The notes under the pieces were generated by a model that was given only the letters and a program-made list of their open reading frames with translations, made no database searches and was not told the origin of the DNA. Shown in pieces: positions 63,884 through 64,000 of a DNA stretch of 64,000 bases (positions are counted from its first letter, which is position 1; every line of letters starts with the position of its first letter). Origin of the DNA: Roseinatronobacter thiooxidans (lineage in GTDB: Bacteria > Pseudomonadota > Alphaproteobacteria > Rhodobacterales > Rhodobacteraceae). The position numbers were made by a program, and so were the translations under genes. The DNA lies in the NCBI RefSeq assembly GCF_001870675.1, contig NZ_MEHT01000023.1:43059-107058 (forward strand), given 5' to 3'.

Positions 63884-64000
63884 GCTGTTTTGGCCTTGGG
63901 TCTGGTACGGGCAAACAGGGCCTGCCCGAATTTTACGCAGATATTGGTAAAAAGATATGACCGCTTCGACCGATACGCAATAAAAAACCGTTCCGGGCCG
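63884..64000. promoter_or_regulatory. Upstream region of the FadR-type gene
   Basis: 117 bp to the window edge with no gene. A TTGGT...GACC arrangement (63934-63952) could be a GntR operator half-site pair, but the dyad is imperfect. Confidence 0.25.

Overview
The window looks like chromosome from a moderately GC-rich alphaproteobacterium of the Rhodobacteraceae/Paracoccaceae (Rhodobacter-Roseobacter group). The evidence is: a split F0 operon atpI-atpB-atpE-atpX-atpF; a Rhodobacter-type polyol operon (smoEFGKS-mtlK); an N-terminally extended TrmD; a spike-base protein of the type linked to Rhodobacter gene transfer agents (GTA); and the Anbu peptidase operon. Species cannot be named from the sequence.

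Region 1 (1-13.5 kb) is a periplasmic alcohol-oxidation island built on PQQ chemistry. It holds a 'PQQ-catabolism' ABC system (permease, ATPase, YVTN beta-propeller, binding protein), a cupredoxin-like protein, a PedF-type cytochrome c, a MoxJ-like binding protein, a NitT/TauT-type ABC transporter, and a quinoprotein alcohol dehydrogenase with the D-x-D signature of lanthanide enzymes. It ends with a NosR-like flavin/iron-sulfur membrane protein coupled to its flavin transferase ApbE, although no nos genes are present. Three promoters here (and perhaps a fourth) share one box at a fixed distance from the -10. Two copies of a ~165-bp intergenic repeat sit in convergent gaps and supply the stop codon of a neighbouring gene.

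Region 2 (13.7-24.6 kb) has a PAS/hybrid histidine kinase, then a LacI regulator and the sorbitol/mannitol uptake and oxidation operon ending in a sugar-kinase-like protein. Three LacI-type dyads lie before the regulator and the operon.

Region 3 (25-43.1 kb) is a surface polysaccharide locus. It has a NusG/RfaH-like antiterminator and an EPS-type MarR regulator; UDP-glucose dehydrogenase and a uronate epimerase; genes for a 3-acetamido-3,6-dideoxyhexose; a Wzx flippase; and glycosyltransferases, a pyruvyltransferase and a polymerase. The middle (about 33.0-37.4 kb) is AT-rich, starts inside a glycosyltransferase gene, and contains a truncated EpsG-type polymerase. A complete IS21-family element (38729-41316, 6-bp target duplication) splits one glycosyltransferase; removing it in silico restores the frame exactly.

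Region 4 (43.1-46.5 kb) holds a small phage/GTA-spike-like operon directly beside the polysaccharide locus, a DUF4236 protein, a voltage-gated-type ion channel and tRNA-Ser(GGA).

Region 5 (46.5-64 kb) is mostly core: ureidoglycine aminohydrolase, a PQQ sugar dehydrogenase, ffh, chorismate mutase, rpsP-rimM-trmD, aroA, a ParA-like ATPase, an Lrp regulator with a LysE exporter, the ATP-grasp/alpha-E/transglutaminase/Anbu operon, an ArsR regulator, the F0 ATP synthase operon and a FadR-type regulator.
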